Source: Litsea cubeba (lineage: Eukaryota; Streptophyta; Magnoliopsida; Laurales; Lauraceae). From it: 64,000 bases of DNA. The position numbers and the translations under genes are program-made. The stretch's first letter is position 1. Each line of letters starts with the position of its first letter. Shown piece after piece: positions 1 through 11,937 of this stretch. The notes beneath the pieces were generated by a model. That model saw nothing but the letters and a program-made list of their open reading frames with translations, was not told where the DNA came from and made no database searches. The stretch covers positions 30,023,235 through 30,087,234 of the forward strand of contig CM022949.1 in the NCBI GenBank assembly GCA_012931725.1, read 5' to 3'.

Positions 1-53
1 AAATTGTAATAATATATGATTTCTGATTTATTTTCTTCCCGAAGTCTTTTATA

Positions 54-1340
54 CATAGTTGTCAAGTTCGATTCGATTCGAACGAATTGTCTGAGTTATA
101 TCGTTTCGTACCAAAAAACGAACAGAACCTCTCGTTTGATAATATTTAGTTCAAGATTCGGTAAAATTTGCCCGAATATCAGGGTTTCGTTTAGAAACCC
201 CTAATTACTGGCGAACACTGTCCAAACCCCTTGATTCGGACGAAACCAAAGTGACTGTTGAAGTTCCATCACAACAATTTGGGAATCAGACGGACCTATA
301 GAGAAAAAAATGGAACTATTCGACATGCCTCTTCTCATCTATCATCGAAGAGGGAGGTTTACATAGCTAAGACTGCGGGTGACGCCTTTGGATACTGTTG
401 GATTCTTTCTCCCTTGCGGTTGCTATAGAAGGTTTCCGCCGCTGCCATCGTCAAACTTCTTTGCTTCGCTGGAGAACCAGGTATGTCCGATCTCTCCCTT
501 TCTTTCCATTTCTTCTTCGTTCTTTTTTTTTTTTTTTTTCATTGTTGTCGTCTAGGTTTTGCCCAAATGGCGTCAAGTGAAGGGTTTTATAGAGGAACTG
601 ATAGCCAGATATGCTGCCTACGGACGTGATGGTGCCAAAACGTGAGGCCCACAGTATACTTCTTTCTTATCTTTGACGAGGATAAAACGTGAGGCCCACT
701 GTACTCTTCTTTTTTTTTTCTTTTATGAGGATAGATTAAAAGTGAGGCCTCATTAGAGAACGAGAGAGGTGTTCTAATGTGCCACGATCTAACCCTTGGC
801 CCACTTTTTTTGCAATTTCCATTTAGTCTCATTTCACTGATGATATGGAATCTGATATTTTTTTTACAACAAACATTGAGTCTCAATTGACTATTTATTT
901 GTGAAATACCTGGTGGCTAGTGCATCTCCTCTCTCTGAATATTTTTTACATTTTATTTGATGTGATTAAATATTTCATTAAACAATATTTTTTGATGAGT
1001 TACAGAACGTGAGGCCCACTTATGTCATTGTAAAGATGTCTTCATTTCTTCAACCTGATGATGTGGGCCAATTTATTTCAATAAACATTGAAATGTCTCT
1101 CAATTGACTATTACTATTGCACCTGAGGTCCACTTATGATTCTCCATCCATGTATTGACAAACACGGAATGGAAACAAATTTCCATATATTGAAATTTTC
1201 TATATATTTTTAATATAGGTAATTTTCTTATATTTTCCGAAACAAATTTCCAAATTGGAAAACTAAATGTCCGAATAACCCGAGATGTTTCATTTTGGAA
1301 CCAAAATGAAACGGCGTCCGAAACGAACGTGACAACTATG
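54..1340. mobile_element. hAT-type non-autonomous element, 1.29 kb
   Basis: The termini are inverted repeats: the left end reads CATAGTTGTCAAGTTCG and the right end, reverse-complemented, reads CATAGTTGTCACGTTCG. They are flanked by an exact 8-bp direct repeat CTTTTATA at 46-53 and 1341-1348, which is the hAT target-duplication length. No transposase is encoded. The interior holds two imperfect copies of a roughly 48-bp GTGAGGCCCAC-containing unit (637-733). It also has a C/T-rich, exon-like stretch around 398-480 ending in CCAG|GTATGT, which could be a captured 5' exon; that last point is inference. Confidence 0.75.
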
Positions 1341-1348
1341 CTTTTATA

Positions 1349-3440
1349 TTTATTGAGTTTTTCCCTCTATAAAACTAGTACGAGTCTTTTTCTAAAACAT
1401 GAACATAGCAAACTGTAAAAATAAAAGTAAGAAACACTCAAATACAAGAAATGCAGTGTACCCAAGAGGGACAATTTCAGCACCTCATCCTCATTTACAT
1501 GTAAACGCGTGCAATTTAGCTAAAAATATATGCAAAAGGTAAAAAGCAAAAAAAATATATAAAAATGGGGTGATCCCTATTTCCCTATTGTTGTTTATTT
1601 AACAAAAAAATTAATAATAAACATACCTTCATCTTTCCTATACCACCTAGTCCCTGAAAACCACGATGGCTTTATCACTGCAGTTTAGAAAAATAAATTA
1701 ACAATGATTTTATAATTTATTTAGAACATGAACTAATGATAGCTAGTGTGGATGTTAAAGTGAGAGAATTCATTTCATTAATTTGAAGCTAAAAAAAGAA
1801 TAAAATAGCATTTTAGTGAATGTTGAAACAAGGTCAAATAAGAAAGAGATGCAGATGGAGGTAAAATACATACAAAAGATGGGATATTAAAGTAAGCGAA
1901 CCACCGAGTGGGGCCCACCTTATGCCCATCCAAATGACAACACATATCCCATAGGTTTACACAGATCCGAATGGATGGACCCTTGGATTTTAGTTGTTTC
2001 ATATATAGTCGTTATACATGTGACCCACTATTGAAGGGATTAGAGGCATTAGATTGACTTCAAATTTGACATCTAGAATGGCCCCACTTGCATCTTTCGA
2101 TCCCCCTATCCCATTATTACCAATAGGGTCCAAAGGTTGGCCCCACTCAGTGGTCCGCACCATAAGACCGTAAAGACCACCATCATAGGACCATTACTCT
2201 TCAAAGTAAATGACATAAGAAATTATAATATTAATTGTTGTCAAAATAGCCGATTTTATAGCGGAAGGTGACCAATTTGGGTGCACACACTTTTGAGAAG
2301 TGCAGCTATACCAGCAATGAGTCACCACTGACGTTCCTAATTTGAATCCAAAATAATTAAATGTGTCTCCTAGGATATGGACCCCAGGTACTGCGATATC
2401 AGGTTGGAAAATTGAGCATGACTATTAGAATTCTTCTTGTGATTATAGTAAATATCACACACCCCTAGTTAACCAGTACAGTCTAATGCATAGTTAACCA
2501 GTACATTCTAAATAGAGTTTAAGCACATATTTGTTTGTTTGAATAACCTATAAAATGGGCTACACGGGTGGTGCGGGATTGGGCCCACCTGGTGCATGGT
2601 CCATGTGGCCATGGCCCTTTTCCTGCGGCGACCGCATCCGCTACCCATAACGTGGGTCCGCCCCTGGATATAGAGTTGAGAAAGTACTTCAATCGGTCCA
2701 AGCTACAAATCTGTAACATCATCTCCAAGAACAAGAATAACCAGTTGATTTGTCTCTAACTCAGGATTTTCGTTTAGGTGGGGCTAAACTTTTGCTAAAA
2801 TTTTTTCACATTGGAGACTGTGGATTGGTAGTTGATTATTTTTTATAATATTTTTCCATATTTGATTCAAAGATAAGGTCAATTACATCAAAATCCTCGC
2901 CAACCACCAATAATCAACATTTATAACATAGGTTAAAAACATAATTTAAACAATTTCTTCTTTTTATAAGGAATCCTACTACTAACACCTAACACCTGAT
3001 TTGTAAATAAGCTTTTAAGCCACAACACCCAAATCGCGAATCCTCAAGAAATTAGCACACAATTTGACAAGCGAACTACAACAATAATAAAGAAACTCTA
3101 AAGAAGTAATACACATTATCATGTAAAAATTAGTACCTCGTTATTATTTCCTTAAGCTCCAAACAGTTCCTTAATCATATGAATCAAAATGAGAGCACCT
3201 GTATTTATAATTTATAGATAAACATTATCAGCATAATCATAAACATCATATTACGGGCCAAGAATAAAGTTTCCAAAATGAAAAAAGAGAAGAAGAAATA
3301 AGTAGTTAAAGCTTAAACATAGATCAAGACAATTAGATAAGACTTGCTCACAACAATTCTAGATCTATTCAAAACCAGGACATAGAAAATATGGACAATT
3401 CTAGATCATTCAAAATCTTTAAAATAAAATTTAATTTACA
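1349..3440. other. Intergenic, no gene recognised
   Basis: This is AT-rich DNA without a convincing coding signature on either strand. Short ORFs at 1778-2002 (minus) and 2519-2759 (both strands) show no family motif, and the two latter ones overlap each other antisense. I see no RNA gene or clear transposon ends here. Confidence 0.5.
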
Positions 3441-3455
3441 TATTCTTCCATAGTT

Positions 3456-3790
3456 TTAAGGATCAAATGTTTTATTTGTAAAACTGTTGTCAAGTGGGAA
3501 GCTCAGATTGTGTGGCCGGTACTCTCCAAAACTCCCAAAATTGGTCAGATGGCTCATCCCATCAGTCACAAATAGATTGTTAAGTGAGTGCTCTCCAAAA
3601 CTCCCATCAGTTAGAACCAGATTGTTGGGTGGGTTCTCTCCAAAACTCCCAAAATCAGCATACAAATAGGGAGGTTGTTCAGGAAGGAGTCCATTGGGAG
3701 GCAGTTAAGGAAGCACACTATTGGCAGGCAATTGAGGAAGGATTCCAGAGAAACCACCCTCCATTGGTAAGGTTGTGTTAGAAGTCTGAA
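3456..3790 (-). pseudogene. Decayed FGSFGE-repeat ORF, MYB-tail-like
   Basis: Read on the minus strand, this stretch encodes a degenerate repeat with FGSFGENPPNNL, GSFGEHSLNNL and FGSFGEYRPHNL blocks separated by about 20 residues. Upstream it reads GILPQLPANSVLP, then an in-frame TAA, then LPPNGLLPEQPP. The composition (Asn, Pro, Gly, with LP-x-NG and GxFGxNP patterns) resembles the 42-residue repeat in the tail of the MYB-related gene at 28269-29640. Family membership is inferred from that resemblance only. The internal stop and lack of a start or upstream DNA-binding domain make it a pseudogene fragment. It could instead be an unrelated low-complexity repeat. Confidence 0.4.
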
Positions 3791-3950
3791 AAAAGGGTCC
3801 TGCCATAGGGGATAAGTTCATAAATGGTTATGGTGAACTGGTGAAGGGTTAGGGATGATGGGTTATTAACTACATTCTTTTCAACATTAGTGCTCAATGG
3901 TTGTGCTTGAGTTTATTGGGGCACACGCAAAAACTCACTGATTTTGATTT

Positions 3951-4129
3951 AATGATCTTTTTTTTTAACAGTACACGTGTTAGCTTTTGCAGATAGTTTT
4001 ATTTATTAACAATAAATCTTGATTTTGGATGGGAAGCTTAATGATCTTTTTTTTTTTTAACAGTACACGTGTTAGCTTTTGCAGATAGTTTTATTTATTA
4101 ACAATAAATCTTGATTTTGGATGGGAAGC
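3951..4129. repeat. Two-copy 89-bp tandem duplication
   Basis: Two nearly identical units beginning AATGATC(T)n and ending GGATGGGAAGC lie head to tail, at 3951-4039 and 4040-4129. They differ mainly in the length of the T run. A duplication this close to identity is recent or may be an assembly artefact. Confidence 0.8.
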
Positions 4130-6069
4130 ATTAAGTAGGGGCTCATTTGAATGTTAGGATTTCTAAGACTTCTTTGGCTTTTTGTCATTTTAGTGAAATG
4201 GCCAACCAACAGACCACCAACAAGAAATCGTCTCTAGAGATGCACCTACTGGCAAGTGAAAGTAAGAAAGTGGGCTGTCATTTGACGGAGAGGGAGATTG
4301 CATCAGAAAGCAACTGAAGTTTATCTTCAAATTTCCTCATCAGTTCAAAGTGAAGAAATAAAAGATGTGCTATAAAACATCACATGCATCTCCTTATCTC
4401 ATCTACCCAAATCAAATCAAATCAAAAATCACAACTAAAAGAAGTAACAAAAGCATAAATGCGATCGAGTCAACAATCAAATCGCCAAGTCCAACCAAAG
4501 ACGAATGGGCAACTGAAACGCTATCTCTATACTTTGATTTCCCTAATTCCCTCCATTTATCAGAGAAAGAGAGAACATATTCTTCTCAATCACCCTTTTC
4601 TCATTTTTAATAAAGCAGAGGGCACTGAAATCATCACTTCAAAAGAAAAAATAAGAGGAAGACAGGAAGGAAAAGAAGAGAGGAAACTGCACAAACCCTA
4701 GCCAGAGAGGGAGAAGGAGAGAGAGGTGACAGAGGAAGGGAGAGAGAGTTACCTAAAGGCTGAAGCTCATAGATGTCCAACGAGAAGTGCGAGAGATCCG
4801 TGCTTCGTGCACTCTAAGGAAGAAGGGTCCAAGTCGTCGAATCGTCGAAGGAAAAGGGTAGGTCGGAAGAGAGAAGGTCGAAAGAGGAACCTGGTTTGTT
4901 TTTTTTTTTTTTTTTATTCGTTCTACCTTTTTGATATGGGGCGAGGAAATCCTCATGTGGGGCGTGGGCCAAGGACCAATATTATTTGAAGAGGATTTTG
5001 AAATTGATCGCCCCAGGTCATGAAAACGTGAGTCCGCCTCTCTCTTCTTAGGAGCTATCACGGGCCTTAGAGAATTCTCCCCAGAGGCAGAATTGGCAAT
5101 CTAGGGGAGAACATTCTTTTGGACACAACTCTCAACGAAAAGAGCTCTCATCCTTATTGTACCAAAAGAGGGTTAGGCTTGAGCTTGACTTTCGCCAACT
5201 CGCTCTTTAATCTGAAAAGACTAAAGAGAATTTCACAAGCAACGGTGGAAGGATGATAAATAGAACAATGTGAAATGTCATTGTTGGTAAGTGATTGGAG
5301 ATTATGAATTGACAACTTTTGCAGACGAATTTGAATCTTAAAAGAGATTTCAAAGGCAACAAGAAAAAAAACACAAAACAGAATAATGTCTTCAAGACGG
5401 GATGTTTCTTCAACACTTGTTCTGGTAGTCTCCATGGTATGGCTCAATGAGAACATTTACCACCGGGTTGTCTCTTGTGAGGCACTTCTCCTTTTACTAG
5501 AGCCTGGGCCCGATAAAAAAAAAAGGAAATAATGTTATGGAAGCCCTTTAATTGAAAACTTAAAAAAAAAAAAAAAAAGAATTAATGATGAATTCAAATT
5601 TCTACTAAAAGTAAGTGACTAAGTGCTGTATATTTTTTCTTATTCTAACTTATCTTTATCAACCATAATTAATTTAATAAGGAAAGGTAATAAAAGGACA
5701 AATAACTTATTAGAAATCTCAAATGGTAACAATGGCCAGTGTATGCCCCTACCAATCAACACATGGATCATTCTTCTAAAGTTCAAATATAGAGTTAATC
5801 TAGCAACTCTTGATTTTCTAACTTTTTAGAATTCAAGATTTCAATTAATTGAGCAAATGACAGGACACGGCCATAACCCAAAAATCACCATATTCCCAAG
5901 CATGATTGTGAGAAAAATAATAGGACCAATTATGGTCAGTGCAAAAGGACCACATTATGTCAAAAATAAATTAGAAACAAAACAAAGTATAAATATATAA
6001 ATTTAGAACAGAAGTGCCATTAATGATTGCAAGAAATAACAAAAAAATATTCCATAGATGATAGAAAAA
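4130..6069. other. Intergenic, no gene recognised
   Basis: A short ATG-initiated frame at 4198 runs 39 codons on the plus strand and matches nothing I recognise. A purine-rich block at 4600-4880 gives overlapping ORFs on both strands that look like composition effects. The minus frames at 4753-5061 and 5154-5456 carry no recognisable domain. Poly(A) and poly(T) tracts at 5515-5580 suggest old retroposon tails. Confidence 0.4.
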
Positions 6070-6825
6070 TTGAGGGATTTAACTGAAAAATCACCTTAGA
6101 TGTCCACTAACCAAAAAGGCCCCAGTAGTTCATATGATACGAAAATGGTCCCTAGAACCACTTTTTTTTTTTAATAAAGTTTTCATTTGTCGCTCCTTTA
6201 AATCTTACAAAACCCCCAAACCCTTATTTTCCCTTTCTTCTTCCCCATCACCGGTACGAATCATCTCCTCCTCTTCCTGTTTTCCAGGTATTTTTAAGAT
6301 TTGATTTTTTTTTTCATTTTATATTCATTTTTTCATTTGTTGATTTGAGTCTGGCTTTTGCCACCAATTCTCTTTAAAATAACTAAAGTAGGAACCGAAT
6401 CTAATTAATTTTTATAACTGTGCTTGCAATGAAGCATCAAATAATGTATGTTGGTTTCTTCGGATCATGTAGTTCATGTGAACATCATAGTGAATCTAAA
6501 GAATTTTTTTTCCAAACTAAAATCAGCGTCGACGTCGTCCCCCAACGTTTGTGAAGTCTAGCAGAAGGTTAGAATGAATGATGACGACGTCGCTCCACAG
6601 AATCTTGAAACACTTGGCTACATTGAAATGAGCAACGATGTCATCTCTCCGTAGAATCTTGAGACGCTTGGTCCCACTGAAATGAGCAACGATGTCGACG
6701 CTCGATTAAACAGGGCAAAAAAAAGAGAATTTTGGCGGGAAGACCAGCTTTGTTTCATAAAAACTACTAGGGCTTTTTTTGGTTAGTGGGCATCTAATGT
6801 GATCTTTCAGGTAAATTTCTCTAAA
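6070..6825. mobile_element. MULE-like element with about 85-bp terminal inverted repeats
   Basis: The left arm at 6070-6155 contains TTAGATGTCCACTAACCAAA. The right arm, reverse-complemented from 6825, contains TTAGATGCCCACTAACCAAA. The two align for roughly 85 bp or more. Arms this long are typical of Mutator-like elements. The arm sequence is also related to the foldback elements at 37.8 kb and 52.1 kb, which share a TTAGATGC start and a GGTCTTCCCGC block. The interior has a C/T-rich exon-like segment ending TTTTCCAG|GTATTT near 6280-6295 and a two-copy 54-bp repeat. No transposase is seen and the target duplication is not clear. Confidence 0.6.
6589..6696. repeat. Two-copy 54-bp tandem repeat
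   Basis: Two units share AGAATCTTGA, ACTTGG or GCTTGG, and TGAAATGAGCAACGATGTC. They begin near 6589 and 6643 and sit inside the long-inverted-repeat element. Confidence 0.65.
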
Positions 6826-7660
6826 AAAATCTTCTATTAACTCCCACTTTCAAATATTCAATATAATGACAATGAAATTAATTAACAAAAATCCACGAAA
6901 ATCCGAAAAGTGCTTATTAGGAAATATTCGATTCGCCTGGCTACCACACCTAGGAATTGAGACCAATCATCAAACATGCACCCGCATTTTGCTAACAATG
7001 TAGAAGGATTTAATATTGGGATTTGTCATATTGTGAAAGAGAGAAAACACTATACACAATAAAGAGGTGAAAACAGTAAAATGTGCACATTCATATCGAC
7101 GACCGTTATAATTGTGCCGTTGTGCCTGGCCTGTGAGGGCTTTCACCCACAACCCACAAGGATAGTTCAATGTGCGCATCAGCGCCTGAGCAGAATTGTG
7201 GATCCTCCAAGGAACTTTAGCATGGCATACTCCTTCACTATTCTTCATTCTACACACTAAGGCTGACGGTAATCCTGTCTGAGATTTTTATTTTGCGAGC
7301 TACATCTGAGTTTTGGATACGAATTCACATTAAGGCATATTAGTCAAACTAGAAACCTGAAATCTTCATCTTTTAGATCCCAGATTGCATCCAGTGTCAC
7401 GAATCTCTTTCTCAGGATTTTATCTTCTCAGAAAAACAATGGGATTTCTTTAAATCATGGGGATTCTTTTGGTATATTGTTGGGAAATTTTCAAGGAAAA
7501 CAATTTTTTTGTTAAATATATATAAATATAGAACAAATTTTCAAGAGTTGCCAAGCAGTTCCAAGCTATGATGCCCAAATATGGACACGGATGTGGTAGA
7601 TGCCTATGGCAATATGTTCATGACTGAAAGACACAACCAAGGCTTCTAATGGTATATTCT
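6826..7660. other. Intergenic, no gene recognised
   Basis: The minus frame at 6970-7257 (95 codons) has no recognisable motif. I see no repeats or RNA genes in this stretch. Confidence 0.4.
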
Positions 7661-7664
7661 TTTT

Positions 7665-8215
7665 TCTAATTTTTTGAATGGTAACTTTTCATTAAAAGCT
7701 AGCACTTCAAGAGAACTATACGACACGAGAGACTCAAAACTGTAAAACACCAAACAAAACAACACCAAAGTATACTGGAAACTAAAAGGATCCAACAACA
7801 AGCTGAGACACTACATTATAGAGATCCACTTTATTCCAATTTCGCAGAATTTGATCGAAAAAGTAGTCATTGAAATGATGACTAATGATTACCCTAGAGG
7901 CAACCGAGAACCTACTCTTTTCCAACAAGGATCTCCAATTCTCAAATCTCCCCTCAATACACCTTGAATTTCTTTCTTTCCATAAGATCCAAATAACTGT
8001 TAAAAAGCTCCACAACTCCTTCCCCTTGGGCAATCCAATTGTTGGATACCAGGCTTGATAAAGTTCTTGGATGCACTTCAGAAAGACCCAACTGCACCCA
8101 AACTAGTCAACCGCAGACCTCAAAATCATCCGAGCAACATTACAATTCAAGAAGAGGCGGTCCACCAATTTCTCATCTCCCAAGCACTTACAACAATTGA
8201 CCACAATAGTCCCTC
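7665..8215 (-). mobile_element. L1-type LINE, 3' end with zf-RVT remnant
   Basis: Translated on the minus strand this gives the C-terminal zinc-finger region that follows reverse transcriptase in plant L1 elements. It reads CCKCLGDEKLVDRLFLNC, then, after one in-frame stop, LWSFLTVIWILWKERNSRC. The Cys-Cys-x-Cys, DE-x-x-x-R-LFL-x-C and WxxWxERN signatures are the known family marks. The intact tail covers 7782-8033. A short 3' UTR follows and ends in an A-rich tail (T-rich on the plus strand near 7660-7680). The 5' end with endonuclease and reverse transcriptase is missing, as expected for a 5'-truncated LINE insertion. Confidence 0.8.
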
Positions 8216-8432
8216 TTCACCGTAGATTATCCATAATAAAATAACTTTAAATAATGGTAATTATCAGAATATTATAAAAAAAATTGTGATATAACAACTA
8301 TAAGGATAACAGTGATTACATATTTTATAACTAATAACGTAAGCATGTATAATAAAATAATGCGAGGCAGGAAAACTCCCACATTGATTTCTACGTTTAA
8401 TTGAAATGCTCGGGGACATTTTTTTTTAACAG

Positions 8433-8525
8433 TCATTTTTTTGTATAAGCCTCTATAACGCTCATGGCATATATTTTTCTATGGTGTAAGCCTTTATAAT
8501 GCTAATGGTTTATATTTTTCTATGG
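8433..8525. repeat. Two-copy roughly 50-bp tandem repeat
   Basis: Two units share GTRTAAGCCTYTATAAYGCT and TATATTTTTCTATGGT, starting near 8433 and 8483. They are old and imperfect. Confidence 0.55.
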
Positions 8526-8667
8526 TATAAAAATCTCTGATCATTGTTACTGAGTTTTGATTAACATTTCTTTTACAAAATGAGTTAATAGTAGATAATT
8601 AATCGTAGATGAAACTCTTATCTTTCACACTCATGGAAGTAAAATGATTCAACTATGTAAATAATGC

Positions 8668-8798
8668 CAATGTTGTAAAAATCGCTAGGCGGTAGGCATG
8701 TACTAGAGATTAATTCCCGATTAATCCCCGCCTAGCGACGAGGCGGTGACCGCCGACTAGCGCCTAGGCGGCCACCTAGGCTGATTTTTGCAACAGTG
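8668..8798. mobile_element. 131-bp hAT-like MITE
   Basis: The inverted ends are CAATGTTGTAAAAATC on the left and, reverse-complemented, CACTGTTGCAAAAATC on the right. Both are followed by a CTAGGCGG or CTAGGTGG block. An exact 8-bp duplication AATAATGC flanks it at 8660-8667 and 8799-8806. It is essentially an imperfect palindrome and could fold into a hairpin. Confidence 0.75.
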
Positions 8799-8806
8799 AA
8801 TAATGC

Positions 8807-10967
8807 ACATTTGATTTATTTAAATATACAAAAGAGTCACATGTAAAACAAATTTCATCATTTGTCATTTTCGTATCTTTTTACATGTCCATCATGAAGT
8901 CAAATAGTAAGACGTGCCTACTTAATTTATATAATAATTGCTGGATTATGTAAATTGTGTAATAGCAGTTGGCAAAAGGGAACAAGTATCACCATTTTAT
9001 TCAATGCTGTAGCTGTAACCAAAACAACAAAGGCAGAAAGAGAAAAAAAAAAAAGGGAAGGGTTGGCTTGCTTCTGCTGAAACAAAAAACCCAAGAGGGC
9101 CCTTGAATACAAAGCAAATAAGCAAATCAACCAATAATGGTCAATCTAATGAAATCTGGATCAGGTGATCATAAAGAATCACATGTAAAAGGAGAAGAAA
9201 AGGAAAGGAGATGGAATCAAACAATTGCCATAAAATTATGTATGTTGGTTGAGAAGCTACTAGCAAAATGTGTTTGTGGGAGCATGTTGTTGACAAAAGA
9301 ATTCATCTCCTGAGCTTCAGTCAGGTCTGCCAGATATAATTCCTATCATAGATGTGGGAGCTGGGTATTAAAAGCTTGTGTCTCCACCCTGTTTGCTTCA
9401 CGTTGACAACAACTGTATCCCCACCCACAAATCAAAATGATCTACCTGATCTATAATTGATTCGTAAGATTCATCCTTTTCATTATACTTGTTGGTCCAA
9501 CAGGTCCATAACCGACTAATAATTGGGTTGGATTTAGTTGGTAACATCTCAATAAGTTACAAGTCATCCAGAGTGTCTTCTTTCTACTAATTTCTTTTGT
9601 AGTTGCAGCAACACTTCAATTTTTGTTTCTATTTGTCTTTTTTTTTTTAACAAAGGCTGCTTCAATTTACATGCTGGGAAAAAACTCAACCAACATTTCT
9701 AGATATAAATTTTGAAAGTTGGATATTGGTTTCAATAAATTTGAAGACATGGGTCAATACTCAATTAGACTTTTGGATCCAGCTCTAGGGCCAGAAACAG
9801 ATCAGATCAAGCCCATTGCCTCCCTACATCCCACTGTATGGAACAAAGATTCGTATTATCATGGCTTTCATGTAACAGGGTTGCACGTGTCGGCAAGGAC
9901 AGTGGAATCTATTGGCGTGGGTGATTGAAAGTGAAAAGGCAGGGCTTGGGCCCCACCAATCCACTGGGGTGCACATCCCAATCACGACTATTTGCAATCC
10001 AAAAACTGGCCCACCTACAAGGCCATTTGGATGCTCCCCCATGTGACTTTTTTTTAGCCGGACCCCACAACAAAATCACTAAATAAAAAAAAACAAGCAA
10101 CTTAATCAATGCCATCTTTTTTTTTTCCAATAAGACGGCAGATATATTAAAAGAGAAATAATCAGTACATAATTATATAGGAGGACTTTAACGTAAACAC
10201 ACACATCCAAACTTAACTGACACTACAAAACATAAACATTCTCTGGATTTATCTTAGGGGATTTGACATATTAATTCCCCTTAAACTCTATTCCCCCAAT
10301 TTCATGACTAAAAATCAATTAATGTCACCAGAGTCGACACTTTTTTTTACTTTCTGCCATGGATCCCATGAGGGCAGAAAAGACCTGGATTCCATTAAGA
10401 TTCTGCCAGTTTTCTTTGGTGTTCATCTCGTCCATCAATAGGAAGTTAGAGAATGTGATTACTTGCCATCAATAGGAAGTTAGAGAATTTAAGAATAGGA
10501 GTAAGCCCTAACACAGCATTTAACATGTTTAACAAATAATATATTCATAATCACATAACACCAATTTATATAATACATGAAATGGAAGTCACACATATCT
10601 ACTAGAAATAGAGGTTTACAACTAAGGAGTAACAAGGATTAAATACAAATCCATAATTATGTACAATCTACATGCACACTATAACATCCACAATTATTTC
10701 CTTGGGTCTAAATTGGGGGTTTCCAACATAACATGCATTTGGGCCTTGAAACACCAAATTAGTCTTATCATCGCATCTTAAAGGAAACAATCAGCAAATA
10801 AATTGACCATAAAACACATGCATAATGGGTAAGTAGAATCCACCACAACATCATGCCCATAGACATAATAATCTATATACAAACCACATGCATGACATGG
10901 AATTTACACATGAACAATTGCCTTATGCTAGAAATCACCACAAGAAGCTATCCAAACCCTCTATTGA
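8807..10967. other. Intergenic, no gene recognised
   Basis: This is AT-rich with several long T runs (about 9640, 10048 and 10121) that may be antisense retroposon tails. The frame at 9719-9928 and its antisense partners have no family signature. A GGAAGTTAGAGAAT repeat occurs twice at 10440-10490. Confidence 0.4.
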
Positions 10968-11903
10968 TATCTAGGGCGGCACATGGACGGTTCTGATCGG
11001 TTTAATACTAAAACCAATAACCAAACCAAACCTGTCGGTTTTTTAATTAACCGATCCGATCCGACCGATGGAGAGGGCTTTAACCGAACCAAACCGAACC
11101 GATCGGCTCGGTCGGTTAAACCGTTGTTTTTTAGTTTGCTTTTTTGAAAACCCGACATTGAAAATTTCAAAATGATGATACCCCATCCTTTGCATTTATT
11201 CCAATGTTTCGTGCGCGCATATAAAAAATAATTCTACTCCAAAAAGAGAGTTTTGACTAAACGCAAACGCACAAAAAAACCTCCGGAGGATCAAATTTAG
11301 CACCCAGATTGATGAGTTTGGCATGACCTTCAGCATAGTCTGCAAAAAATGCATCCTGATCTTCTGCATATTTCTCAGCATAAACCTGCAAAAATGTTAA
11401 TGTAGGTCACCAAAGCAAAAGAAGTGCTCCTCAGGTTTCCCATTAACTAAATAAGAATGTCTTCATTCTGTACCCTGAAAGACGGATTTGTCTGGAAATG
11501 CAGTAGAACATAAAAGAGACAATTGACTTTTATCTTCTAGTTTGTGAGCAACAAAAAAAGCTTCTTTCCCATTATCTGCACCTTCCTCTTTTAGTGTCAT
11601 TTATTAATTCCCACCCCCCCCCCCCCCCCCCCTACCTAAAACTCTTTGTTCCTTTCTCATCTTTGCTCAATTTGTTTGATTCTCATGTGCTTACATGAAA
11701 CTAAAGAAATGGAATCCTATCTAGAATTAGAGAGATGCAAACCAGCCTACCATGAATCATCCTACAAATCGAGACAGAAATTGAGGTCTGAAATTCCATA
11801 CATATAGGGCCAAACAAAAGACCATGAAAACAAAATATCAAATTCCATGCAAGGCATTTTGTAAACAATGAGAGAAGCCAATGCCTCATCCATTGAAATC
11901 TCT

Positions 11904-11937
<34 letters not shown>

